Assembly (NCBI GenBank): GCA_015059845.1 | Contig: SUZR01000002.1 | Location: 62,001-126,000 of the forward strand | DNA from: Rikenellaceae bacterium | GTDB lineage: Bacteria > Bacteroidota > Bacteroidia > Bacteroidales > Rikenellaceae | DNA length: 64,000 nucleotides | Reading direction: 5' to 3' | Shown here: in pieces, positions 54,734 to 63,819 of the stretch | Numbering within the stretch: position 1 is the first letter of the stretch | How the letters are laid out: each line of letters begins with the position of its first letter | Notes under the pieces: generated by a model | Databases searched by the model: none | The model's input: the letters and a program-made list of their open reading frames with translations, nothing else | Told to the model about the DNA's origin: nothing | Made by a program: the position numbers and the translations under genes

Positions 54734-56066
54734 ACGGTATCTTTAAAACAAATTTTGAGCCAACGCCTCCGCACTCCTCCATAGCAATCGAGCCCCCGAA
54801 GGATTGAGCAACAAGATGCACATAACTAAGGCCGAGACCGAAGCCCTTCACATCGCGCTTATGGTTATCTAAACGGACATAACGGCTATATATCAGGCTA
54901 CGGCTCATCCGAGGTATTCCAACACCCCAATCGCGCACCGAAACACAGAGCATATCATCGTTGCGATAACAGCGTATCTCAACACGCTTATCATCGAGCG
55001 AATACTTAACGGCGTTATCAACAAGATTTTTCACCGCATTGGAATAGTGCAACTTGTCGGCATACACCATCTCTATTCCATCCTCAATAGAGAGAGTTAT
55101 ATCAGCCTGCGGGAATGACTCGGCTATTTGCCTTAGCATTGCCCTCACATCTATGCTCTCGCGGTGAACATACAATTTATCAGATGTGGTAACAAGTATC
55201 TTCTCTACAAGCGAGGTGAGCTCATCCACGCCCTTATTTGCTATCTGCGCACCCCTATCATCCTCTGGCGCCGACAACTCGAAATAGTGTCTTATGCAAG
55301 CAAGAGGGTTCTTGATTTCGTGCACCATATATCGCACAAAATCCTCCCTAAAGCGGAATGTCTGCCCCTGATAATGAAGCACCTTTACCAAAATAATGGT
55401 AACACCAAGAGTCAGCAGTAGGATAAATATCGACAAGATATTATGCGAGAGGAGATACCTTACAACCTGCCTATACGAGCCATCGAACTTTACGACCAGG
55501 CCATCCTCAAATGTAACTCCCAACTTTATGGTGTCGCACAGGTGGGTATAATCCTCCAATCTCTTGTCGCGGTTACGCTCAAAGACCTCACCCGTGGCCA
55601 TCTTCACCTTTTCGAGAATAAAAGGGGTGGATATACCGTATTCTGCAAATCGCTCGCGAAGATTCTTCTCCAACAACTCTAAATCAAGTCCTATGATATG
55701 ATACTCACCTGCGCCGGTATCATACTCCAAAATCTCACGAAATGAGCTACATTGACCCTCATACTTATCGTGCTTACCCGTTTCAGTATTGTAAATATAG
55801 TAGGTAATGACATAGGTTTTGTAATCCTTGCTACCTATCATCGGCATCACCTCTTCGCCATAGGTGTCTCTTATATTTTGTATCCACTCGCGACCCTTAT
55901 TCCACTGCTGCTCGCTCAAAACCGAACGGATAATGCTATTGGCCTGCAAGCGTACAACACTCTGCTCCTGCCTGTATGAGTAGGAGCTCCACACTATCTG
56001 AATTGCAAATACTGCAATCATCACGATAGTAAGCGAAATAAATATAATTCTTGTACGATTGCGCAT
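54720..56066 (-). CDS. sensor histidine kinase
   Basis: This 448-residue kinase has TM1 (about 8-28), a periplasmic domain of about 175 residues, TM2 (about 209-230), and an H-box VRYMVHEIKNPLACI with phospho-donor H249. The ATPase domain shows the N-box VKNLVDNAVKYS and G-boxes DWGVGIP and GFGLGLSY. It is co-transcribed with the OmpR-type regulator from a consensus promoter. The large periplasmic domain is not a family I recognise, so the signal is unknown. Confidence 0.93.
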   Translation of the reverse strand: MRNRTRIIFISLTIVMIAVFAIQIVWSSYSYRQEQSVVRLQANSIIRSVLSEQQWNKGREWIQNIRDTYGEEVMPMIGSKDYKTYVITYYIYNTETGKHDKYEGQCSSFREILEYDTGAGEYHIIGLDLELLEKNLRERFAEYGISTPFILEKVKMATGEVFERNRDKRLEDYTHLCDTIKLGVTFEDGLVVKFDGSYRQVVRYLLSHNILSIFILLLTLGVTIILVKVLHYQGQTFRFREDFVRYMVHEIKNPLACIRHYFELSAPEDDRGAQIANKGVDELTSLVEKILVTTSDKLYVHRESIDVRAMLRQIAESFPQADITLSIEDGIEMVYADKLHYSNAVKNLVDNAVKYSLDDKRVEIRCYRNDDMLCVSVRDWGVGIPRMSRSLIYSRYVRLDNHKRDVKGFGLGLSYVHLVAQSFGGSIAMEECGGVGSKFVLKIPYDND

Positions 56067-56084
56067 ATCCTTGCATAAGTTTTA

Positions 56085-56115
56085 CAAATATACGAAAATA
56101 GGCTTAATGGTCAAA
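56085..56115 (-). promoter_or_regulatory. promoter of the kinase/response-regulator operon
   Basis: On the minus strand: TTTG (56112-56115), a 19-bp spacer and TATATTTG (56085-56092), a full consensus match about 19 bp before the kinase ATG. Confidence 0.82.
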
Positions 56116-56141
56116 AAATATCATAATACACAACAACAAAA

Positions 56142-56160
56142 AAGCGGCACACTGCCGCTT
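56142..56160 (-). terminator. intrinsic terminator of the tRNA-like RNA
   Basis: AAGCGGCA and TGCCGCTT form an 8-bp stem with a 3-nt loop. On the minus strand it is followed by six T, so it ends a minus-strand transcript. Confidence 0.8.
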
Positions 56161-56174
56161 GCTCTTGCCCCCGT

Positions 56175-56317
56175 GAGCGGTAAGCGGGACTCGAACCCGC
56201 GACCCTCGGTTGGGATCTACATCTACTTCAAGGATATAGAGATTTGGCACTCGCGAGTGCCAAATCCTACTTGGACTCATTATCGTAAGTTGCTAACGGT
56301 CAGCGACGAGACCGCTC
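56175..56317 (-). ncRNA. tRNA-like element (T-arm plus possible acceptor), identity unresolved
   Basis: On the minus strand a perfect T-arm (GCGGG, loop TTCGAGT, CCCGC; 56184-56200) is followed by TTACCGCTCA and then a terminator. The only perfect 7-nt acceptor partner I find is GAGCGGT at 56311-56317, pairing with 56175-56181. That would give a 143-nt RNA, too long for an ordinary tRNA, with an internal 26-nt perfect palindrome (56241-56266) that folds into an 11-bp hairpin. I cannot fit a standard D-arm or anticodon arm. It could be a tRNA split by an insertion, a pseudo-tRNA, or a structured small RNA. The 3' boundary is much safer than the 5' one. Confidence 0.4.
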
Positions 56318-56541
56318 GCCATACAAAGCAGCGGAAAAGTCAAAAGCCACAACGAAAGCCAATCACTCCACTACACCACCAAATGGAGCGACCTACCCAA
56401 CGTAACGGTGAAATAGCGAGCCAATAAATCTATAATATAAAACTGCTTTTTCGTGATTAAGGCCTAATTATTCGTTTTCGGTGAATTTTGTGCGAGATTG
56501 CGACTATTATTTTTATATTTGCATAGACACTAAAACAAAAA
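56318..56541 (+). promoter_or_regulatory. upstream region of the radical SAM gene
   Basis: An exact -7 box TATATTTG (56514-56521) lies 20 bp before the ATG. The nearest TTTG (56487-56490) is 23 bp away, slightly longer than the usual spacer. The rest has no supported gene and may include the 5' part of the minus-strand tRNA-like RNA. Confidence 0.5.
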
Positions 56542-57540
56542 ATGAAATTATATATGCACGCAGAGAGCAATTTTTTACAACTTATCAGTCGTATTCAGGA
56601 TGGGCACGTAATAACCCAGCAGGAGTGCGAATATCTTCTCGGTTTTGACGAGCGTTCGCTGGAGGCAGCCATCACACGCGGTGTGGCCGATGCTATGTCA
56701 CGCGCAAAGTTCAATAACCGAGGTCTTGTCTTTGGGCAGATTGGAGTGGAGATTGCCCCTTGTCCGGGACGTTGCAAATTCTGTTCATTCTCAGAGGATT
56801 TCACCTCATTCCAGCCCTTCTCGATGGATGATGGGGCATTATACGCCGCAGCCGACAACTTCACAGCAAGTGGCGAGTTGTTTGCTTTGGCTTTGATGGT
56901 TATGCACCACACGCCGTTTGAGCGTACGCTCGACGTGATTCGCAAAGTACGTGCCCGCATCCCCGCAAAGACTCAGATTGTAGCTAATCTGGGCGATTTC
57001 AGCCGTACGCAAGCCGAGGAATTGAAAGCTGCGGGTGCCGATGGTGCCTACCACGTATGGCGTTTGGGTGAGGGTTGTGACACGCAGTTCCCCGCATCGC
57101 AGCGCCTTAATACGATAGAGAACATCAAGGCTGCTGGTCTGGATTTATACTACTGTTGTGAGCCCATTGGTCCTGAGCATACTCCCGCACAGATGGCCGA
57201 GATTATTATGAAGGGTCTTGACTACGAGTGTTTCCAGCACGGTGCTATGCGTCGCGTACCCCTGCCTTCATCGCCGCTGGCGAAATATGGACAGATTTCC
57301 GAGTCTCGTTTGGCACAGATTACAGCCGTGGTAACGCTGGTTGCTCTCCATAGCCCTGAGATTACAACTGTTGGAGTACACGAGCCCAATAAGCTCGGTC
57401 TTATGGCAGGTGCTAATGCAATCTATGCCGAGACGGGAGCTAATCCTCGCGATACCGAGAAGGAGACTTCGAGCAATCGTGGTTTGGATATCGAGGCCTG
57501 CAAGCAGATGTATATCGAGTGTGGTTTTGATATCGCTTAA
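56542..57540 (+). CDS. BioB/HydE/PylB-like radical SAM protein
   Basis: This 332-residue protein has the radical SAM cluster motif C74-x3-C78-x2-C81 (CPGRCKFC). It also has a biotin-synthase-like ending with VGVHEPNKLGLMAGANAIYAE and NRGLDIEACKQM, matching the GANxI / N-R-G pattern at the barrel end of BioB relatives. It has its own promoter and terminator, no biotin-pathway genes nearby, and lacks some BioB cluster residues I would expect. It is therefore probably a BioB-like enzyme of other function rather than biotin synthase. Confidence 0.8.
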   Translation: MKLYMHAESNFLQLISRIQDGHVITQQECEYLLGFDERSLEAAITRGVADAMSRAKFNNRGLVFGQIGVEIAPCPGRCKFCSFSEDFTSFQPFSMDDGALYAAADNFTASGELFALALMVMHHTPFERTLDVIRKVRARIPAKTQIVANLGDFSRTQAEELKAAGADGAYHVWRLGEGCDTQFPASQRLNTIENIKAAGLDLYYCCEPIGPEHTPAQMAEIIMKGLDYECFQHGAMRRVPLPSSPLAKYGQISESRLAQITAVVTLVALHSPEITTVGVHEPNKLGLMAGANAIYAETGANPRDTEKETSSNRGLDIEACKQMYIECGFDIA

Positions 57541-57555
57541 TCGCTCTATTGCAAC

Positions 57556-57588
57556 AAAAAAAGCCGACCCCCAAAGGTCGGCTTTTTT
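57556..57588. terminator. bidirectional terminator between radical SAM and propeller genes
   Basis: A 13-bp stem (AAAAAAGCCGACC with its complement) around a short loop between convergent genes; A- and T-runs suit both directions. Confidence 0.9.
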
Positions 57589-57590
57589 GC

Positions 57591-58859
57591 TTACTTTACC
57601 TTGTATGCCATCAGCGCTGAGCCGTGACGGATATACAACACTCCATTCACAATCACGGGGTGCGCCCAATGCGGGCCCTCGCCCTTGGTAATCTTGAACT
57701 GCGATACAACCTCAAACGCCTCGCGTGTAGGCTTCACCAACGCTACGGCACCCGAACGCTCGTTGTAGCAGTAGAGCATACCATCGGCTGCGATAATCGA
57801 GCCCTTGCCCTTATTCTCCCAATTATGGTCGTAGAGCGTCTCGCCTGTATTCCAATCCACTGCGCACCACGTGCCCTGACCGTTGTTGATATGGTTTGAA
57901 CCGTAGATAACGCCATCAATCTCAACATATCCGCCGTGATGAGTGTCGATAGTCTCGTTCTTCCACTTGAGCGTTACACTCTTCATATCCTCCGAGAGCT
58001 GCAACATATATCCGAAGATATTATATCCGTGCGAGAAAAATACCTGACCATCCTTGAAGAGTGGTGTATTGGGTGCAATGCTCTCCCAACCATCATCTAC
58101 ATCCCACGCCGAGAACTCCCATTCGATAGCGCCATCGTCGGGATTCACGCCGAAGATATGCACAGCCGTAGAGCCGATAATCTGACGGCGACCCTTATAC
58201 TCGACCAGCATCGGCGACACATAAGCGCCAATATCGCCCCAGGCCTTCGTCTTCCAGAGCTCCTTACCCGTCTCCTTGTCCAGCGCTACCATTGTGGTGC
58301 TGTCGCCCGAGGGGGTGAAGATTACCTTGTTGTCGAAGACAAGCGGACACTCCGACGTTCCCCACTTACCCGTCTTGCGAGTGTAGGTCGTGCCGCCATC
58401 CACGCGCCATACAACCGAGCCGTCTGATGTATTAAGACACACAATCTCGCCTGAACCACTGATAACATAGGCCTTGCCATCCACGACAGCAGGTGTAGTG
58501 CGGGTCTCAGGATAGGTTTTATCCCAGGGCTTGCTGTATTCAACAGAATATACCTTCTTGCCATCGAGCGTGTAAGCCGAGAAAATCTCCTGCGTGCCAT
58601 CCTCGTTCATACCTGTGATATAGAGGCGGTCATCCACAACAACGGGGCTTGAATAACCCTTGCCTGCATCCAGACTCTCCCACAGGAGTTCTGGACCCTC
58701 TGTGGGCCACTGCTTGAGCAGGCCGCTTTCGGGATATACTCCATTTCTGGTGGGGCCACGCCAACCATAAGGCGTAACCTGCGCTGCAGCACTTGTCGCC
58801 GCAACGAGAAGAGCAAGCGTAAAAATCTTACTCATAGTGAAAAAAATTGGTCGTTTCAT
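57591..58859 (-). CDS. PQQ-type beta-propeller protein, periplasmic
   Basis: This 422-residue protein has a signal peptide (ending TSAAAQ near residue 27) and repeated PQQ-like blades: VVDGKAYVISGSGEIVCLNTSDGSVVWRV, a second with MVALDKETGKELWKT, and others to the end. It starts PYGWRGPTRNGVYPESG, as in outer-membrane-protein-assembly BamB-like and quinoprotein-like repeat proteins. No redox cofactor residues are evident, so it is likely a scaffold. The ATG overlaps the permease TGA by 4 bp; the ATG at 58835 is an alternative. It is the last gene of the ABC operon. Confidence 0.85.
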   Translation of the reverse strand: MKRPIFFTMSKIFTLALLVAATSAAAQVTPYGWRGPTRNGVYPESGLLKQWPTEGPELLWESLDAGKGYSSPVVVDDRLYITGMNEDGTQEIFSAYTLDGKKVYSVEYSKPWDKTYPETRTTPAVVDGKAYVISGSGEIVCLNTSDGSVVWRVDGGTTYTRKTGKWGTSECPLVFDNKVIFTPSGDSTTMVALDKETGKELWKTKAWGDIGAYVSPMLVEYKGRRQIIGSTAVHIFGVNPDDGAIEWEFSAWDVDDGWESIAPNTPLFKDGQVFFSHGYNIFGYMLQLSEDMKSVTLKWKNETIDTHHGGYVEIDGVIYGSNHINNGQGTWCAVDWNTGETLYDHNWENKGKGSIIAADGMLYCYNERSGAVALVKPTREAFEVVSQFKITKGEGPHWAHPVIVNGVLYIRHGSALMAYKVK

Positions 58860-61800
58860 AATGTTTTTGATAAGTTATTATTCTCTATTGATTTTACACA
58901 CCGTTTAATCTCCTGGCGTATAAACATATCGGCCACGCCAGCCAGCACGATGGTGATTATCACCGCCTCAAGCCACACCCATACACTCACGGCCGAGAGT
59001 TGCCACCCCACACCGACAATAGCTCCTATAATGCCCGTTGTGATAGCCACCCACGGCACGAAGATATTTTCACGATACAATATTTTCTCAACACTGTGCG
59101 GGGTATAACCGAGCAGTAGGTATAGATGAATATCGGCTCGACTACGTGTGAGATTCTTGCGAACAACAATCACAAGGCTGAATATTCCCAGCAGCAGGCC
59201 TATGCCGCCGAGGGTCATAAATATACTCAGATATGTATCCGTAACCTCGTTAAACTCCTTCAGCCGCTGGGCTGTGGGGGTTACGCGTATGCCATATTCG
59301 TAGAGCGTCTGCGCAAGGTAGTTTTTCATTCGCGCCTCATCCTCGCTCTTCACCAGAAAGATATTACACCCATTATTTTCGGGCCAAGCCTGAGCAAAAA
59401 GCGACTTATCGATGAGAATATTCCCGTGAAAAACGGTGCTAACAAATGTCGCAACGGGCACGATATTAAGCTCTCTGCCATTGTGCGTACGGTATTGCAG
59501 CGTGTCGCCCAGCTCCTTGCCCAAGCTCCATAGTAGCGAGGTGGCATCAATTATTGCAGGATAGGTGTTCTCGCCAAGCGGACGTCTAAGTTCCTGCATT
59601 AACGCGTGACGCCCCTTGTGGCCATATATATTACTGCCCATAGCAAACGAGCCTTGCTCCACATCGTCAAAATCGACGCCCAAAACTGTCGGCTCCGATA
59701 CTTTATTCAGATTAAGACAACTCGCATCATCTGCCGCATATCTCAAGCAGGTCATTACCTCGGCCTGCGTATCCCACTCTTTAGCTATGGCGAGTTCTTC
59801 GCGGCCATCCTCGGTCGAGGGATCGTGTTGCAGAGCAACGGCTGTCTGGCACCATAACGTGTAACCGCCCGTTGCCCCCGACAGTTTCTGCCCGTCATCG
59901 AATGTGCGGCGATTCAGTCCCACAACAAATAGGATAAATACTCCAAACGAAAGTATCAGCAACGACAACCTATTCTGCGCCCGCACTGCGTAGAGTGTGG
60001 CGATAAATGCCCGTTGCTGATTGAGGCTGTTTTTGCTTTGTGAGCGACTCCGTCTTGAGCAAATCCACATATCAACCCAGCCGATTGTACTCACCATAAA
60101 GAGCAATCCTGCCAGCACAAACAACATTACCGAGCCTCCCGCCACAAGGCCATACAGATACGTGCCGACGGTTGCCATTGTCGCAGGCACTAACCATAGA
60201 AGAGTTTTCTTATATGGTCTGCTCTTGTGCGTCATTTGGGGCGCTTGCTCCGCACAGCCTACAGCCCTACGTATGGCGTGCAATAAAATCGCAATGATAA
60301 GCACTACGCTTGAAAGCGAGCCGATGGCCACCGTCATCGGGCGGATATGAATATGGAAGGCTGCCGTATGCGTAGCGCCGTGCCATACTCCCTCCAGCAG
60401 CCACAATATAATGCCCGTATATAGTGCCGCAACGCATACTCCAATCACACCACCGACCAAAACCACGGGCAGAGCCTCGCGCAGCAGCAGACCTCGGATT
60501 CGCTTTGGGGTGTAACCTATGGTCGAGAGCGTATCAAACTCCTTCGTACGCTCCGAATACATCTCCCACAGTGGTGCATACATCAACATCAGGGCTGCCG
60601 CCACGATAAAGAATCCCAACGCAAGGAACAGACTCGAAAAATCCACTCCATTATTTGCGGCATAGAGTGCCCCCTCGCGGGGATGGAATATATCCACACC
60701 AAACATCTCGGGCGTGAGGTGTGTTGTATCTATATCCCCCTTAATTCGTAGGGCCGTAGCGGTGCCATAGTCGCTTGCCCAATCCTTTTCAACGAGCGCA
60801 TAAGGGATTATCGCCTTTGGCGTTTGGCGGTAACGATACCAATAATCCTCATCCTCGTCTTCGATGCGCTCCATATCAATTGGCAGGTCACTGTCCCACT
60901 CCGTGCATCGCTCCACATCGCTCAAACCGGGGAACTCGGCACTCAGCCCGCTGTCCGCCTCCAGCTCCTCAATGGGAACGATGGCCTTCACTCGAAGCTG
61001 CTGCCATTTGGTTGAGAGATTCTTCATCTTTTCTGCCACAAAGTAGCTTATATCGACCCTGTCGCCAACCTTCGCACGCAGCCTACGAGCCGAATAGTCG
61101 GAGAGGATAATATCATTCTCTTGCAGCGGCTCGCCTCGGTAGCTATCCATTGCCGTAACAAATGAGTATGGAATGGTATCCTGCTGAGTGGCAATATCAT
61201 TAGCCAAATATGAGTAGAGCCTATTTGCCTCCTTGCTCTCACATAGACTCTCGACCACCTGCTCTTGCAAGAATATACGCGACGAGGTTACCTCACTAAA
61301 GTCGGTACCCTCCACAATTTTCAGCCCTGACAAGCGGGGTTGCCACACCTCGCCCCACTGCTCGCGTGTGAGTAGATTATCCGCAAGAATAAGATTTATC
61401 TTTCCCTCTCGCTCCATCACCTGAGCGAGCGTCTGGCGCGGAATAAAGATGTTGAGTGGGCGAATCTGCTCATTGCGTAGATTCATATTGCCACCCTCTT
61501 CAGCCGAAGTCACACCCGCGATGGCTACGCGTAGGCTTGTGGTATAGTTCTCCGTTACGAATAGACTTCCCGATGGCACCATACCCGTAGCAGGCAGACG
61601 CAGAACAATATCATCAGCAGGCATACCTCCCAGTTCCTCCTGTAACGGTTCATTTATCATCGCCTGCTCGACATTCGCACCCCACACCATAACGGGCAGC
61701 ATACGTCCCTCATAGGAGAGAAAACCCTCCACGAGCATATATGCGCGTGCATCGGCTAACAGAGGATGTTGTAACACCTCCTCTTCAAGTAGCGACTGAC

Positions 61801-61993
61801 GGGCAAAAATCACGCTCTCGGCACGCCCCAAACGCTCCTCCACCTGATGGCGCAGGGTGGCTCGCACCGAATCGCCAATCACAAGACTTCCGACAATAAC
61901 CATCACAGCCACCACCACCGAAAAGAGTATCAGGCGGTAGTAACGGGCAAAGTGTTTGAGGTTGCGCTGTCGTATGAGTCTATCGTAATTCAT
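58856..61993 (-). CDS. large FtsX-type ABC permease
   Basis: This 1045-residue permease has an N-terminal helix (about 20-40), a long extracytoplasmic domain, an FtsX core at about 445-560 (YSERTKEFDTLSTIGYTPKRIRGLLLREA), two extra central helices (about 605-650), a second extracytoplasmic domain and a C-terminal FtsX core (SRADIHLYLLLGYTPHSVEKILYRE). This ten-helix plan resembles large LolCE/YtrF-like and devC-type exporters. It overlaps the ATPase gene by 14 bp and the propeller gene by 4 bp, so the three products are made in step. Confidence 0.87.
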   Translation of the reverse strand: MNYDRLIRQRNLKHFARYYRLILFSVVVAVMVIVGSLVIGDSVRATLRHQVEERLGRAESVIFARQSLLEEEVLQHPLLADARAYMLVEGFLSYEGRMLPVMVWGANVEQAMINEPLQEELGGMPADDIVLRLPATGMVPSGSLFVTENYTTSLRVAIAGVTSAEEGGNMNLRNEQIRPLNIFIPRQTLAQVMEREGKINLILADNLLTREQWGEVWQPRLSGLKIVEGTDFSEVTSSRIFLQEQVVESLCESKEANRLYSYLANDIATQQDTIPYSFVTAMDSYRGEPLQENDIILSDYSARRLRAKVGDRVDISYFVAEKMKNLSTKWQQLRVKAIVPIEELEADSGLSAEFPGLSDVERCTEWDSDLPIDMERIEDEDEDYWYRYRQTPKAIIPYALVEKDWASDYGTATALRIKGDIDTTHLTPEMFGVDIFHPREGALYAANNGVDFSSLFLALGFFIVAAALMLMYAPLWEMYSERTKEFDTLSTIGYTPKRIRGLLLREALPVVLVGGVIGVCVAALYTGIILWLLEGVWHGATHTAAFHIHIRPMTVAIGSLSSVVLIIAILLHAIRRAVGCAEQAPQMTHKSRPYKKTLLWLVPATMATVGTYLYGLVAGGSVMLFVLAGLLFMVSTIGWVDMWICSRRSRSQSKNSLNQQRAFIATLYAVRAQNRLSLLILSFGVFILFVVGLNRRTFDDGQKLSGATGGYTLWCQTAVALQHDPSTEDGREELAIAKEWDTQAEVMTCLRYAADDASCLNLNKVSEPTVLGVDFDDVEQGSFAMGSNIYGHKGRHALMQELRRPLGENTYPAIIDATSLLWSLGKELGDTLQYRTHNGRELNIVPVATFVSTVFHGNILIDKSLFAQAWPENNGCNIFLVKSEDEARMKNYLAQTLYEYGIRVTPTAQRLKEFNEVTDTYLSIFMTLGGIGLLLGIFSLVIVVRKNLTRSRADIHLYLLLGYTPHSVEKILYRENIFVPWVAITTGIIGAIVGVGWQLSAVSVWVWLEAVIITIVLAGVADMFIRQEIKRCVKSIENNNLSKTL

Positions 61994-62657
61994 TCAAAAT
62001 TCCATCCTTCAAAGTGAATCGGCGGTCAGCAATTTGCGCCAGCGACTCGGAGTGCGTAACGATAACGATTGTCGTACCCAGCTCCCTGTTTACTTGTTTT
62101 ATCAACTCTGCCACCTGCGCCGAGTGCCCCTCATCGAGTTGACCCGTAGGCTCATCGGCCAGCAGCAGGTCGGGCTTGCGTACCAACGCGCGACACAATG
62201 CCACACGGCTCGCCTCACCGCCCGACAGAGTATTAGGATACTGCTGCTTGAGTGATGAGATGTTGAGCATATCCATCAGTTGCTGGGCATAACTCTCCTG
62301 CTCGGTGGTGGTTACACCCCCATCCGCAAGCAGAGGCAATAGGATATTCTCCCACGCGGTGTATTGCGGCATTAGGCGATGGTCCTGAAATAGAAATCCA
62401 ATGCGTCTGTTACGCAATCCGCTGAGGTTTTCTGTCGTACCAATACGCTCGCCATCAAATAGATACTCGCCCTCGTCAGCGGGTAGCATTGTGCCGAGAA
62501 TGGATAGCAATGTTGTCTTGCCTGAGCCAGACACGCCACATATCGAGATAACATCCCCGCGCTCCACCTCTAATTCTACGCCCCGCAAAACTGCTCGCTG
62601 GCGGCTCTCGCCATCGCAGAATTTTTTTCGTATGTTGGTAAGTTTTATAAGAGTCAT
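61980..62657 (-). CDS. ABC transporter ATPase (LolD/FtsE/MacB type)
   Basis: An upstream in-frame ATG (62720) would add 21 basic residues unlike this family and overlap the preceding gene, so I start at ATG 62657 (MTLIKLTNIRKKF). The 225-residue product has Walker A GVSGSGKTT, Q-loop FLFQDHRL, signature LSGGEASR, Walker B LLLADEPTGQLD and a switch His in VTHSESL. It drives the large FtsX permease that follows with a 14-bp overlap. Confidence 0.92.
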   Translation of the reverse strand: MTLIKLTNIRKKFCDGESRQRAVLRGVELEVERGDVISICGVSGSGKTTLLSILGTMLPADEGEYLFDGERIGTTENLSGLRNRRIGFLFQDHRLMPQYTAWENILLPLLADGGVTTTEQESYAQQLMDMLNISSLKQQYPNTLSGGEASRVALCRALVRKPDLLLADEPTGQLDEGHSAQVAELIKQVNRELGTTIVIVTHSESLAQIADRRFTLKDGILNELR

Positions 62658-62667
62658 ATCGCAATGT

Positions 62668-63819
62668 TTAATCTTCCTTTTCACCAAAGCAGAGCAGCGT
62701 GCCCTTGGCCGTAAGCACATACAGACGCCCGCCTACAACGGCTGGTGAGGCTACAATCTGCTCACCTGCATCGTGTTCCCATCGTAGCTCGCCACTCGCA
62801 GCATCCACGATGCTTACAACACCCGTTTTTGTGCAGATAACAACCTTATCGTCAGCCACAACAGGAGAACTCTCGCCTATGTTTCCTTTAAGCAGGTAGC
62901 GCCATAACTCCTTGCCCGTTGTGCGGTCAATGGCAAAGAGATATTTGTCGCTCGACGTGATGTACAGCACGTCGGGCGTAACGGCCGGCACCGATACTAA
63001 CGCTCCGCTATTCTCCTCGGCCGCAAGGAGAGTGCGGTAGTCGTAGATTCTACCCTTGTCGGTGCGAATCTCGTATATGTTGCCTGAGTAGTCGCCAATG
63101 TAAATATTCTCCTCGGCAATAGCTGGCGAGGCGGGGATATATCCATTGAGTTGCAACGAGTCTGTCACCTCACCCTCCTGGCAATCCACAATGCGTAGCC
63201 ACGCATCGCAACCGCCAAAGATGGCGTGGCGCTTATGCGTAGCCACTGCGCCATTAATATAATATCCCGACTCGAATTTGCTTTGCAGCACGCCCGAACG
63301 AAGGTCAATGCAGTACATATAATTGTCGTAGCTACCCACAACCAGAGCCTTCTCGCGTCCGAAATCTACCACATTGGGTGAGGCCGAAATCTGCCCCTCG
63401 GTGCGATAGCACCACAGCGTATCACGCTTTGAGAGCGAGATGGCCGCCAAAGCTCCATCTATACGACCAATGTATAGCACTGAATCGTGCAGCATAGGTG
63501 TAGCCTCTACGGGCGTCTGCATATCATATTCAAATGCGGCATTGCCATCGCTGTCCACGCCACGGACCTTACCCTTCACATCACACCAGTAGGTTGTGCC
63601 ACCCATAATTACAGGCGAGGAAACGGTTCGTACGCCGCTTTTGTGGCTCCACAACAGTTTCATATTGTCGGGCAGTGTCTCGCGCGTATATCCGCTCAGC
63701 GAGTTATCGCCACGAAACAGTAGCCAATCCTCGCTGCCGCCCAAGATGTGTTGCTTGATAGCATCACACCCGACAATAGCACTCAGCGCAAATATTATTA
63801 TAAACAATCGTTTCATCAT
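62668..63819 (-). CDS. PQQ-type beta-propeller lipoprotein
   Basis: From ATG 63819 (MMKRLF; the next ATG at 63816 is equally likely) the ~383-residue product has a lipobox AIVGC and about seven PQQ-like blades, such as VLYIGRIDGALAAISLSKRDTLWCY and AIDRTTGKELWRYLLK (near 270-295 of the mature part). It resembles BamB-like propellers. Its start overlaps the stop of the ferredoxin-like gene. A lipoprotein propeller before and a soluble one after an ABC exporter suggests envelope partners of that exporter. No enzymatic residues are seen. Confidence 0.85.
   Translation of the reverse strand: MMKRLFIIIFALSAIVGCDAIKQHILGGSEDWLLFRGDNSLSGYTRETLPDNMKLLWSHKSGVRTVSSPVIMGGTTYWCDVKGKVRGVDSDGNAAFEYDMQTPVEATPMLHDSVLYIGRIDGALAAISLSKRDTLWCYRTEGQISASPNVVDFGREKALVVGSYDNYMYCIDLRSGVLQSKFESGYYINGAVATHKRHAIFGGCDAWLRIVDCQEGEVTDSLQLNGYIPASPAIAEENIYIGDYSGNIYEIRTDKGRIYDYRTLLAAEENSGALVSVPAVTPDVLYITSSDKYLFAIDRTTGKELWRYLLKGNIGESSPVVADDKVVICTKTGVVSIVDAASGELRWEHDAGEQIVASPAVVGGRLYVLTAKGTLLCFGEKED

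Noticed and set aside
56059..56427. Plus-strand 122-codon frame containing KRDSNPRPSVG
   Set aside because: RDSNPRP is the classic translation of the antisense of a tRNA T-arm; the frame also crosses the kinase promoter and a terminator.
62658..62720. N-terminal extension of the ABC ATPase
   Set aside because: The 21 added residues are basic and unlike the family, and they overlap the preceding gene; ATG 62657 fits the conserved N-terminus.
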